Shown here: piece by piece, positions 27,668 to 40,691 of the stretch
Layout of the letters: each line of letters opens with the position of its first letter
Numbering within the stretch: position 1 is the stretch's first letter
Assembly (NCBI GenBank): GCA_028819255.1
Contig: JAPPMB010000147.1
Coordinates: forward strand, 16,031-80,030
Length of the DNA stretch: 64,000 nucleotides
Direction of reading: 5' to 3'
Origin: Bryobacterales bacterium
Lineage (GTDB): Bacteria; Acidobacteriota; Terriglobia; Bryobacterales; UBA6623
The notes under the pieces: model-generated
The model's database searches: none
Told to the model about the DNA's origin: nothing
Seen by the model: the letters and a program-made list of their open reading frames with translations, nothing else
Position numbers and translations under genes: made by a program

Positions 27668-29615
27668 CCTGGTTGCTCAGCCTGCCGCCGGCCCGAATCG
27701 ACAGGCTGGCGCTCCCCGGACTTGCATCGGACGGGACGGCAACCTCGACGATGTAGATTCCAATGTATCCGGGAGCCAGGTGCGAGGCGACGACCCGTGC
27801 GGGACTGCCTGCCAGGAACGCCTCGACGACAGCCATCGTGCGCGGCGGGTCGTCCAGTCTGGATGGCACGCCCGCGGGCCAGGACGGCGCAACCTCTCCA
27901 AGGCCCGTCGCCATGACCAGGACGCTGGCGCCGGGCCGGGCCGGCCGGCTCCAGCCGATCAGCCCTCCAGTTCCGGCATCCAGGATCAAAGGCTCGCCGG
28001 AGACGATGAACACCGCCGGCGAGACCTCCCGCAGCGGCAGTTCCACGACATGCCTCGGTCCGCCGACATCGAGGTGCAGCTGCAGGGACCTGCCTTCGAC
28101 GTCGAACGGCACCTGCAACTGGGTGCGGTCCAGTCCGGCATCGAGGATGGGCACGGGGTGTCCGTCCGCGTTGGCCCGGACCGCCCGCGCCCCCAGGACT
28201 GTGAGCAGGCTGCCGGGTGCGACAGGCCGCGCCGTCAGGTCGGCGGCGCTGAGGACACGCAGAGCCCGGTCGGCTTGGGGCGTCCGCGTCCAGAAGATCC
28301 CGTGTCCGGGCATCGCGACGTACAGTCGGCCGCGCAGCGGCTCGACGACCAGATCGGCGATCTCTCCGGCGGGGAGGTCTCCCGCAATCCTGGTCCATGT
28401 GCCCGTCGGGCTTGGCTGCCGCAGATCGACGTGGGCAAAATAGATGCCCGCGGGACCGGCCACGTACGCGGTGCTTCCTTCCGGATGCCCCTGCACGGAG
28501 GTCCAGGCCGATTCAGGCAGGTTCCCGCTGATGTCGAGCCAGGATTTTCCGCCATCGGTCGAGCGCAGGACCCGCCTGCCCGCCAGGGCCAGGCCGGTTG
28601 TCGACGTGCCTGGTTCGGCCCACAGGCGGGTGATTCCTTCACCGTCGGGGTCCGTCCAGGAGGGCATCCAGGAAGCCCCCTCCTCGTCCGACACCCACAG
28701 ACGGCCGTTCGAGGTTCCGGCCCAGAGGCGGCCGTTGGATGCGAACGCGGTGATCGCATGCTGGGCGCATGCGTGCGGCTCGCCGGCGCACGCGGTCAGG
28801 TCGCCGGAAATCGGCCTACCGTCTTTCCAAACGCGACGGGACACCTCGTATCCGGGCGGCGCCAGAGGAGTGCCGAGGGCCTCGGCCTGCTGGGGCTCCG
28901 GCACGGGGCCTGCCCGAGGCCGGACCTGTGAAGCCCGCCAGACCGGTCCTCCCGCCGTCCGGACGAGACCGAGCGCTCCGAACCGCGGGGATTCCGGAGT
29001 TGGCGTGGTCCCCGAGACGGGATTGCGGAACCGCGCCCGGGGGAAGTTGGGAAGGCTGCCGTTGAGGCTGGCCCACGTCTCGCCGGCATCGTGGGACTTC
29101 CAAAGCCCCATCGAGTTGCCAACGACGATGAACTCGGGATCGGCCGGCGAGATGGCCAGCACTGCCTGCCAGCGTCCGATCACGGACTCGCTCCCGAGAG
29201 CGGTCAGGTTGCTCCACTCGCCCCCGCCGTCGTCCGACCGGTAGAGGTGCTCGCCGAGAGCGTAGGAGACGCCCGACCTGTAGGGATTGAGCAGCACTGC
29301 GGCCGGGCTGTTGCCGAGGGTTCCGGAATCGAGGGCTGCCCGGAGCTCGAGGTCATCGCGGGTCCCCCGGAGCCAAGACAGGCCCGCATCTTCGCTGACC
29401 CACAGCGAGTCGTCCTGCAGCGAGGCGTACAAGCGATGCCCGTCGGCGGAGAACCACGCGTCCTCGACCGGTCTCCCGACCGGTCCGGCGAAACCCGCCG
29501 CAATGCCCGTTCCGCCAATCCTCTTCCATCCAGCGCCCTGCAGCGACCATGCGGTGGACAGGGCGACTGCCAGGACCACGGCAGTGCGTACCGTCCGACT
29601 GCGTTGCGAGCACAT
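27636..29615 (-). CDS. Secreted BNR/sortilin-like repeat protein with Solibacter-type C-terminal domain
   Basis: 659 aa with an N-terminal signal peptide (ending near WSLQGA). The first two thirds consist of beta-propeller repeats of the BNR/sortilin kind: SEDAGLSW, RSDDGGGEWSNL, KSHDAGETW, RSTDGGKSW. The last about 220 residues match the Solibacter uncharacterised C-terminal domain (TIGR03437-like): VAPGSLLTVLG, LQVPFDVEG, MATGLGEV and LAPGYIGIYIVEVAVP. That domain is abundant in Acidobacteriota and is the main taxonomic clue in this window. It is probably extracellular; the function is unknown. Confidence 0.82.
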   Translation of the reverse strand: MCSQRSRTVRTAVVLAVALSTAWSLQGAGWKRIGGTGIAAGFAGPVGRPVEDAWFSADGHRLYASLQDDSLWVSEDAGLSWLRGTRDDLELRAALDSGTLGNSPAAVLLNPYRSGVSYALGEHLYRSDDGGGEWSNLTALGSESVIGRWQAVLAISPADPEFIVVGNSMGLWKSHDAGETWASLNGSLPNFPRARFRNPVSGTTPTPESPRFGALGLVRTAGGPVWRASQVRPRAGPVPEPQQAEALGTPLAPPGYEVSRRVWKDGRPISGDLTACAGEPHACAQHAITAFASNGRLWAGTSNGRLWVSDEEGASWMPSWTDPDGEGITRLWAEPGTSTTGLALAGRRVLRSTDGGKSWLDISGNLPESAWTSVQGHPEGSTAYVAGPAGIYFAHVDLRQPSPTGTWTRIAGDLPAGEIADLVVEPLRGRLYVAMPGHGIFWTRTPQADRALRVLSAADLTARPVAPGSLLTVLGARAVRANADGHPVPILDAGLDRTQLQVPFDVEGRSLQLHLDVGGPRHVVELPLREVSPAVFIVSGEPLILDAGTGGLIGWSRPARPGASVLVMATGLGEVAPSWPAGVPSRLDDPPRTMAVVEAFLAGSPARVVASHLAPGYIGIYIVEVAVPSDASPGSASLSIRAGGRLSNQVSMVIGQPGH

Positions 29616-29688
29616 GAACAGGCAGCTCCGACCGGTTCGGAAGCCGCTCTACCTAGCGTAGCCCCACCTCGGGAAACGGGCTCTCGCC

Positions 29689-29694
29689 TATAAT
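29689..29694 (+). promoter_or_regulatory. TATAAT -10 box of the FGE-like gene (leaderless)
   Basis: Perfect TATAAT followed by exactly seven bases and the ATG at 29702, so the transcript should start at the A of ATG. No -35 resemblance is evident. Confidence 0.55.
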
Positions 29695-29701
29695 ACGGCG
29701 G

Positions 29702-30661
29702 ATGTCGAAAACGATCCTCGTCGTGGTGGCGCTAGCGGCTTGGACGGGAGCGGGCTGCAGTACCGGCGGCGACGGCTCGATCGCGGCTGCGGACGAAGCT
29801 GCGCAGCGCAACGCCGAGGCGATCCAGAGTTTTCCGTTCCGGTCGGCGCCGCCCGTCGACATTTCGGGCATGGTTCTGATCGAGGGCGGCGAGTTCATGA
29901 TGGGCACCGACGAGGGGTTTCCATTCGAAGGCCCCTCGCACCGCGTCTTTCTGGATCCGTTCTACATGGACGAACACGAAGTGACCAACGGCCAGTACGC
30001 GATGTTCGCCGAATTCACCGGGCATGTCACCGAATCGGAGCGGCTGGGCTGGTCCGGGGTGTTCGACCCCAGCCGGAACGGCTGGACCAAGGGCGACGGC
30101 GCCGACTGGCGGCGGCCCCACGGCCCAGGCTCCACACATTTGGAAATGAAGGACTATCCGGTGGTGCATCTGTCCTGGCTCGACGCCGCCGCCTACTGCG
30201 ACTGGCGCGGGGCTCGCCTGCCGACCGAGGCCGAGTTCGAGTACGCGGCGCGAGGGGGGATCGAGGGAGCCGCGTATGCTTGGGGCGACGAGCTCGCCCC
30301 CGGCGGGGTGCACCAGGCGAATCTCTGGCAGGGGACTTTCCCTGAGGTGGACCGGACACTCGACGGCTACGGGAGCCACGCTCCCGTCAAGAAGTTCCCC
30401 CCCAACCGGTACGGCCTCTACGACATGACGGGCAACGTCTGGGAATGGGTCTACGACTGGTACCACCCGGCATACTTCGCCAACTCGCCAGTGAAGAATC
30501 CCCGCGGCCCGCAAGGCGGCGAACAGAAGGTCCAGCGAGGGGGGAGCTGGCTGTGCAGCGAGAACTACTGCCAAGGGTACCGGGTGGCTGCGCGGATGCT
30601 GACGGCTCCGGATTCCGGGCTCAACAACCTCGGCTTCCGCTGCGCCGCGAACGCGGAATAG
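29702..30661 (+). CDS. Formylglycine-generating enzyme family protein, exported
   Basis: 319 aa. FGE converts the active-site cysteine of sulfatases to formylglycine. The SUMF1 fold is full length: MVLIEGGEFMMGTDEG, DEHEVTNGQYAMFAEFTG, LPTEAEFEYAARGG, MTGNVWEWVYDWY. Unlike many SUMF1 relatives, it keeps both copper-binding catalytic cysteines in RGGSWLCSENYCQGYRVAAR, so it looks like a true FGE. Unusually, it carries an N-terminal hydrophobic signal ending in TGAGC, a weak lipobox, which would place it outside the cytoplasm. The sulfatase genes at 44.6 and 47.1 kb are plausible substrates. Confidence 0.82.
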   Translation: MSKTILVVVALAAWTGAGCSTGGDGSIAAADEAAQRNAEAIQSFPFRSAPPVDISGMVLIEGGEFMMGTDEGFPFEGPSHRVFLDPFYMDEHEVTNGQYAMFAEFTGHVTESERLGWSGVFDPSRNGWTKGDGADWRRPHGPGSTHLEMKDYPVVHLSWLDAAAYCDWRGARLPTEAEFEYAARGGIEGAAYAWGDELAPGGVHQANLWQGTFPEVDRTLDGYGSHAPVKKFPPNRYGLYDMTGNVWEWVYDWYHPAYFANSPVKNPRGPQGGEQKVQRGGSWLCSENYCQGYRVAARMLTAPDSGLNNLGFRCAANAE

Positions 30662-30698
30662 ATGGCCGGCCTGCAGGACTATACGCGTCGCCCAGTCG

Positions 30699-31226
30699 TC
30701 AGGCAATCCGCTGATGGAATCTATCCAAGAGATTCACAAACGTCGGAGTGAAGCTCCAAGGCTCGATCTTCCTTGCTTCCAGGATGCTGGCTTTGGAAAG
30801 AAATCGAACTTCCGCGATATGTTCGCTGTCCACATCGACCTGACCGCTGCATGAGGCGCTGAACAGGGAAACGAACTTTCCGCATTTTTCATCCTCCATG
30901 AATGTCTTGCCAAGCATCGCAACGCGATGCAGGGAGACTCCCAATTCCTGCCTCGCTCTCCTTTCAATCGCCTCGCGGTAGCTCTCCCCTGCGCTGACGT
31001 ACGCAGCAACGGAGGATCCCCAGCAAAGGGGGTGCCGTTTCCTCGTCGGAGCCAGCCTCTGCAGGAGTATTTCGGATTCTTCGTTGAGCAGGAAGAGATG
31101 GGCGACCCTGAAGTTCGCTCCCACTCGAAAGACCTCTGCCCGTCGAACCGTTCCCACCACGCTGTCCGTGCGGTCAACTGCATCGAGAACCTGATCGGTT
31201 CGGAAATCCGAGCTGGAGAGTGACAT
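30699..31226 (-). CDS. NUDIX hydrolase-like protein with degenerate Nudix box
   Basis: 175 aa from ATG 31226 (the frame opens further upstream without homology). The fold resembles IPP-isomerase-like NUDIX proteins: FRVAHLFLLNEESEILLQRL, then KRHPLCWGSSVAAYVSAGES. The box itself reads GESYREAIERRARQELGV, where the consensus REUXEEXGU has become RRARQELGV. One metal-binding Glu remains and two positions are replaced, so hydrolase activity is uncertain. Base composition is visibly less GC-rich than in neighbours, which suggests recent acquisition. The stop is 37 bases from the convergent FGE gene. Confidence 0.75.
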   Translation of the reverse strand: MSLSSSDFRTDQVLDAVDRTDSVVGTVRRAEVFRVGANFRVAHLFLLNEESEILLQRLAPTRKRHPLCWGSSVAAYVSAGESYREAIERRARQELGVSLHRVAMLGKTFMEDEKCGKFVSLFSASCSGQVDVDSEHIAEVRFLSKASILEARKIEPWSFTPTFVNLLDRFHQRIA

Positions 31227-31365
31227 GTGGTTTCTGACAGCGCCTGTCAGTCTGGACTCATAGCATACGACAGCCTGACCGTTCTGTGACTCAGGGTTCC
31301 GACGGCATCCCGGGCCTCGATCCGGTGCAGAGCTGCGCAAAGCGGTTGCGCGGGTAGTCGCGACT

Positions 31366-31548
31366 GTGAGCGAGAAGCTGAGGCAGCGACACGCGGCGCC
31401 GGCCCGCCAAGTCGCCTCAGTGCTCGGTGTTTCGCGGCAAGCTGCCAGTCAGCGCCTAAGCGGAAGTGCGGTTCGGAAGCATGAACGGCTCGCGACCGTG
31501 CTCCTCACGCGGGAGGCTGCGGCTCGAAGCAAGGAGACGCGAGTTTGA
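31366..31548 (+). CDS. Small helix-turn-helix-like protein or remnant
   Basis: 60 codons from a GTG. The segment QVASVLGVSRQAASQRLSG has the shape of a helix-turn-helix, and the rest is basic. The frame is open some 29 codons upstream without a start. It may be a fragment of a regulator, or a small repressor that could act on the twin palindromes 300 bases downstream. Nothing confirms translation. Confidence 0.3.
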   Translation: MSEKLRQRHAAPARQVASVLGVSRQAASQRLSGSAVRKHERLATVLLTREAAARSKETRV

Positions 31549-31834
31549 CGCCGGCACCTCCGAGCCTCGTCAATCAAGGCCGGATTCCGGGCCCTCCGGT
31601 TGGAACCTGGCTTGGCCGACACAACGGAACCTCGGAGCCAGTGGACAGGAAACCTCCGCGCATCGTGGCGATCAGTCAACCATGAACTATGCCGAAGCGC
31701 CGACATTGCCCATGCCTGCCGTAGCTCACGCTCCGCAATTCTCTCGTTCGGCCGGGCGGAATCGCCTGACACAGCATGTCTGTTCGTATTGGAGTCGTCT
31801 GGCCTTCAGTCGGAACGGTCGGATCTCGGACGAA

Positions 31835-31850
31835 TTTGCCTGCAGGCAAA
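31835..31850. promoter_or_regulatory. Palindromic operator 1 upstream of the DUF4143 ATPase
   Basis: TTTGCCTGCAGGCAAA, a perfect 16-base palindrome, 31 bases upstream (centre to centre about 32) of a second copy with the same half-sites. Confidence 0.65.
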
Positions 31851-31865
31851 ACTAACCTCGGCTGT

Positions 31866-31883
31866 TTTTGCCTACGGGCAAAA
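31866..31883. promoter_or_regulatory. Palindromic operator 2, overlapping the -35 box
   Basis: TTTTGCCTACGGGCAAAA has seven-base perfect arms TTTTGCC/GGCAAAA. It contains the -35 element TTGCCT of the ATPase promoter, so a protein bound here would block RNA polymerase. Confidence 0.65.
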
Positions 31884-31896
31884 CTTCTTGTATTCT
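31868..31896 (+). promoter_or_regulatory. Promoter of the DUF4143 ATPase (TTGCCT-17-TATTCT, leaderless)
   Basis: TTGCCT at 31868-31873, a 17-base spacer and TATTCT at 31891-31896; seven bases later comes the ATG at 31904. The spacing is ideal and the mRNA would have no leader. Confidence 0.6.
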
Positions 31897-31903
31897 GACG
31901 GTC

Positions 31904-33016
31904 ATGGAGCGTCGGTACCTCGCAGGCCAGGTCGAATCGGACCTGGTCCGGAAAATGGTGTTCGTCGCAGGTCCCCGGCAGGTCGGCAAGACGACACTGG
32001 GCCTCTCGCTCCCTGGGGCTCGCGCCGGATATCTGAACTGGGATGTCGCCGAGCATCGTGAGCGGATTCTGCGACGCCGGCTCCCTCCGGGGACGCTCTG
32101 GTTCTTCGACGAGATTCACAAGTACCGGACCTGGCGGAACTACCTCAAGGGACTGTACGACGGTCGCGCTCGGGGGCAGCGGATTCTCGTCACGGGCAGC
32201 GCAAGGCTCGACTGGCCCCGCTTTTCCGGAGACTCGCTGCAGGGTCGCCATCACCTGCTCCGGCTGCATCCGCTCTCCGTCGCCGAACTGGGCATCACCA
32301 GAACGGTGGATTTCACCCAGCTGCTGAGGCTGGGCGGCTTTCCCGAGCCGTTCTTTTCAGGCTCGGAGGATGAGGCCCGGCGCTGGTCGCGAGAATACCG
32401 CAGCCTCTTGGTGCGCGAGGAGGTTGTGGCGCTGGAACGGGTCCAGGATCTCGGGAATCTTGAGCTGCTCGCACTGCGCCTTCCCGACCTCGTCGGGTCG
32501 CTGCTGTCCCTGAACGCCGTGAGGGAGGATCTGCAGGTCAGTCACAAGGCCGTCGGGAACTGGATGAGGGTGCTGGAAAGGCTGTACGCGGTGTTTCGCA
32601 TTCCGCCCTTTGGAAGCCCGAGGATTCGGGCGATCAAGAAGGCCCCGAAACACTACCATTTCGACTGGTCGCTGGTCCCGGATGACGGCCCGCGGTTCGA
32701 GAATCTGGTCGCGAGTCACCTGCTCAAGTGGGTTCATTTCCAGCAGGACACGCTGGGGCGCGACCTTGAACTGCGCTACTTTCGGGACAGGGATGGCCGG
32801 GAGGTCGACTTCATCGTTTCCGAGAGCGGCCGGCCGGTTCTCGCAGTCGAGTGCAAATGGTCGGATGCTCGGCCCGGTCGCAGTCTCCGCTACTGGAGAA
32901 AGCGGTTTCCCGACTGCCCGGCTTGGCAGCTGACAGCGAACAGCACTGCGGACTTCGTGACTCCCAGCGGAATTCGAGTCTGCCACGCCATGGAGTTCTT
33001 GAAGGGACTGGTCTAG
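31904..33016 (+). CDS. AAA ATPase with C-terminal DUF4143 domain
   Basis: 370 aa from ATG 31904. The N-terminal P-loop is VFVAGPRQVGKTTL near residue 19, Walker B LWFFDEIHKYRTWRNYLKG near 65 and sensor-like RILVTGSARLD near 90. The C-terminal DUF4143 half has LGGFPEPFFSGS, a predicted winged helix around 205-230 and a nuclease-like core GREVDFIVSESGRPVLAVECKWS near 305-325. Such proteins are widespread and mostly uncharacterised; roles in toxin-antitoxin or mobile-element biology have been suggested. Its promoter is flanked by two palindromes, indicating tight repression. Confidence 0.85.
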   Translation: MERRYLAGQVESDLVRKMVFVAGPRQVGKTTLGLSLPGARAGYLNWDVAEHRERILRRRLPPGTLWFFDEIHKYRTWRNYLKGLYDGRARGQRILVTGSARLDWPRFSGDSLQGRHHLLRLHPLSVAELGITRTVDFTQLLRLGGFPEPFFSGSEDEARRWSREYRSLLVREEVVALERVQDLGNLELLALRLPDLVGSLLSLNAVREDLQVSHKAVGNWMRVLERLYAVFRIPPFGSPRIRAIKKAPKHYHFDWSLVPDDGPRFENLVASHLLKWVHFQQDTLGRDLELRYFRDRDGREVDFIVSESGRPVLAVECKWSDARPGRSLRYWRKRFPDCPAWQLTANSTADFVTPSGIRVCHAMEFLKGLV

Positions 33017-33271
33017 TTCCAAATACGATCCTTCAAGGAAAACGGCATGGGGCGCCGTCGAACGTCCTTGCCGTCACCGGGCCGCCTGTGCGATGAGTTA
33101 TGGGACAGCGGCGTGCCATGGCGCCGGGTTCGCTCTCCCCGATGTTCAACCAGTTGCCATGCTCCGGCGCGGAATGGAACCCGATGCGCCCGGGCAGTCG
33201 CAGCTGCGCTCGACCGGCCGGCCCAGGTGCGGCCGGCCGCGTGCTGCAGGGGCGCTTGGCGCCCCCTCGGG

Positions 33272-33595
33272 CTATTGGATCGAGGAGCGGGCTGTCGGCA
33301 CGACGCGGGTAACCACGCTGCGCTCGCGGTCCAGGAAATCCGGAATCTGCGGGGCGATCTCGTTCTTCCAGAATTCGCTCCCGTACACAGCCTCGTACAG
33401 CCGCTCGCGGTCAGCCTCGCTCTCAAAGCGTCGAACCCAGAAGAAGAGCGAGTCATCGGACTCGCCGCGGAAGCTGCCGATCACGACCATGCCCTGGGCG
33501 GTCTGGAACGGGATGATCTTCTCCTCCATCAGGCGGACCCATTCGTCCATCCTGCCCGGGCGCACTCTGTACTGCCGCAATTCGAAGAAGGCCAT
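33272..33595 (-). CDS. NIPSNAP family protein
   Basis: 107 aa from ATG 33595, which has GGAG nine bases upstream. The ferredoxin-like alpha/beta fold of NIPSNAP is evident: FFELRQYRVRPGRMDEWV at the N-terminus, VVIGSFRGESDDSLFFWVRRFESEADRERL in two consecutive segments, and VVTRVVPTA at the end. These small proteins occur in mixed contexts with no established bacterial activity. The upstream extension of the frame to 33742 lacks homology. Confidence 0.82.
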   Translation of the reverse strand: MAFFELRQYRVRPGRMDEWVRLMEEKIIPFQTAQGMVVIGSFRGESDDSLFFWVRRFESEADRERLYEAVYGSEFWKNEIAPQIPDFLDRERSVVTRVVPTARSSIQ

Positions 33596-34048
33596 CTGTG
33601 TCGCTCCGTACGTTCCGCGCCCGGCCACCGGTTCTCCGCGGGCGCTGCGAACAGGAATCCACGATACCAGTTCCGAACGGCACGCCTCCTGCAGCTCCCG
33701 CGCTCCCTTGGCTTGCGACCGGCGAAGGCCAGAAACGACCACTCCAGCCCGACCAGCGGGAATCGCGAGATGCCCTCCCGGATCCTCGCCGTGATTCCGA
33801 TGCTGTCCCAGCCAGTGCTGGTCGGATTCCGCCGGCCGGTCAGATTCCCGAGCCCGCAGTGGATGACGGCTGCGCAGCCGTTCACCGAGACGAGCAGTCG
33901 AGGCGCACGGTGTTCACCCGGACAAGGTCGAAGACCGCGCAGCGCCGCTCACGGGAAAGACCGGGGTCGAACGGGACGACAACCGTCCGACGTGCGGATG
34001 GCTGGCGTCCCGCAATCCGGCGATTGCGCTGGCGTGATGCCGGTCAGG
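33596..34048. other. Gap upstream of NIPSNAP and behind the PFOR gene
   Basis: About 450 bases. A minus-strand frame (33529-33885) encodes plausible-looking residues such as GISRFPLVGLEWSFLAFAGR, but I cannot place it in a family, and it overlaps the NIPSNAP gene. It may be a remnant. No other gene is supported. Confidence 0.3.
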
Positions 34049-38797
<4,749 letters not shown>

Positions 38798-38899
38798 GAG
38801 TCGTCCTCCTAGACCTGTTGGAGCTGTCCGGCTGCACCGTGCAGCCGCACAAATCCCGTGATCGGGGCGGCCCGGAAGACGGACCTTCCCCCGATAAGT

Positions 38900-38905
38900 A
38901 TGATA
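38900..38905 (-). promoter_or_regulatory. TATCAT -10 candidate for nifJ
   Basis: TATCAT on the minus strand about 100 bases before the nifJ ATG, in the 266-base gap after the aldehyde dehydrogenase gene. That gap contains nothing else recognisable. Confidence 0.3.
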
Positions 38906-39063
38906 CAGGTGCGGGAGCCTCCAAGCAACGAGGCGGCCCCGCGAGGCAGGTTTGTACGCCCGCGCCCGCTCCGTGGCCCGGGGCCGCTCGGCCCCGATCC
39001 GGCGCACGCCGAAAGAGGGATGCCGACGCCCCTAGGTGTCCGGAAACGGGCGCGGCCGCCCGG

Positions 39064-40479
39064 TCAGGGCAGGTGCATGACCACCATCTTCGTCTCCGTC
39101 ATCTCTTCGACCGCGTACTTGGGGCCTTCCTTCCCGAAGCCGCTCTCCTTGAGCCCGCCGTATGGCATCAGGTCCGCCCGCCACTGGGAGCCCCAGTTGA
39201 TGTGGATGTTCCCGGAGTCGACCTCGCGGGCGAAGCGCATCGCGTTGTCGAGATTCTCGGTGAACACGGCCGCGGACAGCCCGTAGTTCGTGTCGTTCGC
39301 GCTTGCGATCGCCTCATCGACGGACTCGAACCGGGTGAACCCGACCGCCGGCCCGAAGAGCTCGTCGCACGAGATCCTCATGTCGCTTCTGACGTCCGCC
39401 ACGATGGCGGGCTGGACCACCGCGCGGTCGCGGGCGCCCCCAGCCACCAGCCGGCCCCCCGAGGAGGCGGCGTCGCGGATCCACTGCTCGACGCGCACCG
39501 CGTCGTCCTCCCGCACCATCGGCCCGACGTTGACGCTCTCGTCCAGTGGATTGCCCGTCGTGAGCGCCGAGACGCGCGGCTGGAGGCAGTCGAGAAGATC
39601 CCCGTAGACCTTCTCGTGGGTGAGGATGCGCTGGGCGCTGATGCACACCTGGCCCGCATTGGAATAGCCGGTCGCCACGATGGCGTTCGCCGCCTTCTCC
39701 AGGTCGGCGTCGGGCAGGACGATCACGGGAGAGTTGCTGCCGAGCTCCATCGTGACCTTCTTGAGGCCGGCCGCCCGGCAGATGGCCTCCCCGACGTCCC
39801 GGCTGCCGGTGAAGCTGATCTTGCGGATGCGCGGGTCCGCGCACAGCTGGCGCCCGATCTCGCTGCCCGAGCCCGTGACGACCTGGATGGCCTCCGGCGG
39901 GATCCCCGCGTCCAGCAGCAGCCGGGCGAACTTGAGCGCGACCAGCGGCGTGTCGGTCGCCGGCTTGAGGATGGCGCTGTTGCCGGCGGCGAAGGCCGGG
40001 CCGATCTTGTGGCAGACGAGGTTCAGCGGAAAGTTGAACGGCGTGACCGCGAGCACCACGCCGCACGGCACGCGAAGCGTGAATCCGAAGCGGTTTCCGG
40101 TGGCTGGAGCTCCGTCCAGCGGCACGACCTCGGATCCGAGGCGCTTGGCCTCCTCCGCCGAGCAGACGATGGTCTCCCGCGCGCGGTCCACCTCCATGCG
40201 GGCCTCGGCGATGATCTTCCCCTCTTCCAGCGTGATGGTCCGGGCGAGGTCCTCCAGCCTCTCCTCCATCAGTGCGGCGGCCTTCATCAGCAGGTTCGAG
40301 CGCTCGTATCCGGACATCGCCTTGACCCGCTTCGCGCCGTCGACCGCAAAACCGACCGCCCGGTCGATGTCCGCGCCCGAGGCGCGGGGGACCGTGTCGA
40401 CCTCGCTGCCGTCGAAGGGGTTCAGCACCGGGATCGCACCCGAGCCTGCGGCCCAGTCCCCGGCAATCAGCATTTCCAT
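39064..40479 (-). CDS. Aldehyde dehydrogenase family protein
   Basis: 471 aa NAD(P)-dependent aldehyde dehydrogenase. VTPFNFPLNLVCHK near residue 145 and SFTGSRDVGEAI near 215 bind the cofactor. The general base Glu is in MELGSNSP near 240 and the catalytic Cys in NAGQVCISAQRI near 275. The variants match non-phosphorylating glyceraldehyde-3-phosphate or lactaldehyde-type dehydrogenases more than acetaldehyde ones, but substrate is uncertain. ATG 40479 follows GGGAGG. It lies upstream of nifJ in the same direction, 266 bases apart. Confidence 0.92.
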   Translation of the reverse strand: MEMLIAGDWAAGSGAIPVLNPFDGSEVDTVPRASGADIDRAVGFAVDGAKRVKAMSGYERSNLLMKAAALMEERLEDLARTITLEEGKIIAEARMEVDRARETIVCSAEEAKRLGSEVVPLDGAPATGNRFGFTLRVPCGVVLAVTPFNFPLNLVCHKIGPAFAAGNSAILKPATDTPLVALKFARLLLDAGIPPEAIQVVTGSGSEIGRQLCADPRIRKISFTGSRDVGEAICRAAGLKKVTMELGSNSPVIVLPDADLEKAANAIVATGYSNAGQVCISAQRILTHEKVYGDLLDCLQPRVSALTTGNPLDESVNVGPMVREDDAVRVEQWIRDAASSGGRLVAGGARDRAVVQPAIVADVRSDMRISCDELFGPAVGFTRFESVDEAIASANDTNYGLSAAVFTENLDNAMRFAREVDSGNIHINWGSQWRADLMPYGGLKESGFGKEGPKYAVEEMTETKMVVMHLP

Positions 40480-40691
40480 TGCGTGCCTCCCGCGCCCCGG
40501 TCGGGCGCGAATAAGAAATCATGCCCAGTTCGCGCCGGGCTGTCAAGCAGGTCCGCGCCCAGGCGGGCGCACCGCAGGTCAGCCCCGCGCCCTAAAGCCC
40601 GCTCTCATACAGGCCGAAGCGTCCCCACGCGGCCGACGGGCTGCGCACCGGCCTCGCCCCCGGAGTTCGGCCTGATTTCGGCCGCTGGCGT

